A stretch of 32,978 nt of DNA from Maricaulis salignorans (GTDB lineage: Bacteria; Pseudomonadota; Alphaproteobacteria; Caulobacterales; Aquidulcibacteraceae), in the NCBI GenBank assembly GCA_945891505.1, contig CAMDDL010000027.1:1-32978 (forward strand), written 5' to 3'. Numbering within the stretch: the stretch's first letter is position 1; each line of letters begins with the position of its first letter. The translations under genes and the position numbers were made by a program. The notes beneath the pieces were generated by a model. It saw only the letters and a program-made list of their open reading frames with translations, was not told the DNA's origin and searched no databases. This document shows positions 32,918-32,978 of the stretch, piece by piece.

Positions 32918-32978
32918 ATGGCTGGTTACGGAGATATTCGCACGGCGCGGCGTGGTGAGGCGTTGATTGAGGCGATCA
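32918..32978 (+). CDS. 5' end of a probable IS4-type transposase, cut by the window edge
   Basis: Only 20 codons are present, MAGYGDIRTARRGEALIEAI, from an ATG with AGGGG about 5 bases upstream. The opening YGD-R-ARR resembles the N-terminus of IS4-family transposases, from memory. The upstream DNA, including GGCGTTCACGGAAGTGATTC near 32850, looks like the end of an insertion sequence inserted in a C-rich repeat. The call is tentative because the gene runs out of the window. Confidence 0.4.
   Translation, partial: MAGYGDIRTARRGEALIEAI

Overview
The window comes from an alphaproteobacterium, most likely Caulobacterales or a Hyphomonadaceae-like relative. This is inferred from gene content, not from a database search. 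The evidence is: a dnaG-rpoD pair; an aa3 cytochrome oxidase operon of alphaproteobacterial type running ctaC-ctaD-ctaB-(small membrane protein)-ctaG-ctaE-DUF983-SURF1-thrC-M16 peptidase-GNAT, divergent from tldD; a DUF2794 gene; a serC-serA operon; and a serC promoter that fits the Caulobacter housekeeping pattern. Most of the window is ordinary chromosomal housekeeping DNA.

Layout. 1-4479 (minus): dnaG and rpoD, with a downstream gap that holds only short palindromes and low-grade repeats. 4643-6459: a secreted DUF2147 protein, a bidirectional terminator, a Prx5-type peroxiredoxin, and a divergent AlgH/YqgE-family gene. 6460-6867: a gene-free stretch packed with inverted repeats. 6868-17238 (minus): the long cox-thrC-M16-GNAT cluster, with several start/stop overlaps and hairpins between highly and lowly expressed genes. 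17646-19076: tldD. 19246-19759: a brnT-brnA toxin-antitoxin pair. 19867-21958 (plus): a small helical protein, a MscS channel and an isochorismatase-family hydrolase, ending at a perfect 25-bp inverted repeat. 22051-24626 (minus): a Tat-exported DUF885 metallohydrolase and a phd/vapC-type toxin-antitoxin pair. 24763-26722 (plus): a polysaccharide-deacetylase-family enzyme overlapping a GNAT gene, then a lipoprotein. 26735-28941 (minus): DUF2794 and a Tat-exported PhoD-type phosphatase. 29176-32446 (minus): serC - AAC(6')-like acetyltransferase - serA, preceded by a promoter and a two-hairpin leader resembling the serC RNA motif. 32447-32978: repeats and the 5' end of a probable transposase.

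How the genes work together. The ctaC-to-SURF1 block encodes the three core subunits of an A1-type cytochrome c oxidase plus heme O synthase, the Cu(B) chaperone and the SURF1 assembly factor. serC and serA catalyse two consecutive steps of serine synthesis, in the order SerA then SerC. The two toxin-antitoxin pairs and the transposase fragment are the accessory elements.

I found no convincing new multi-gene system. The points most worth a second look are the roughly 65-residue insertion in the oxidase subunit III homologue, the inverted-repeat cluster at 6460-6867 and its relation to the repeat at 21961-22024, the dispersed TTGATCC hairpin repeat, the serC leader, and the acetyltransferase translationally coupled to serA. 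Motif positions were read by eye. Family names rest on recognised motifs, not on searches.
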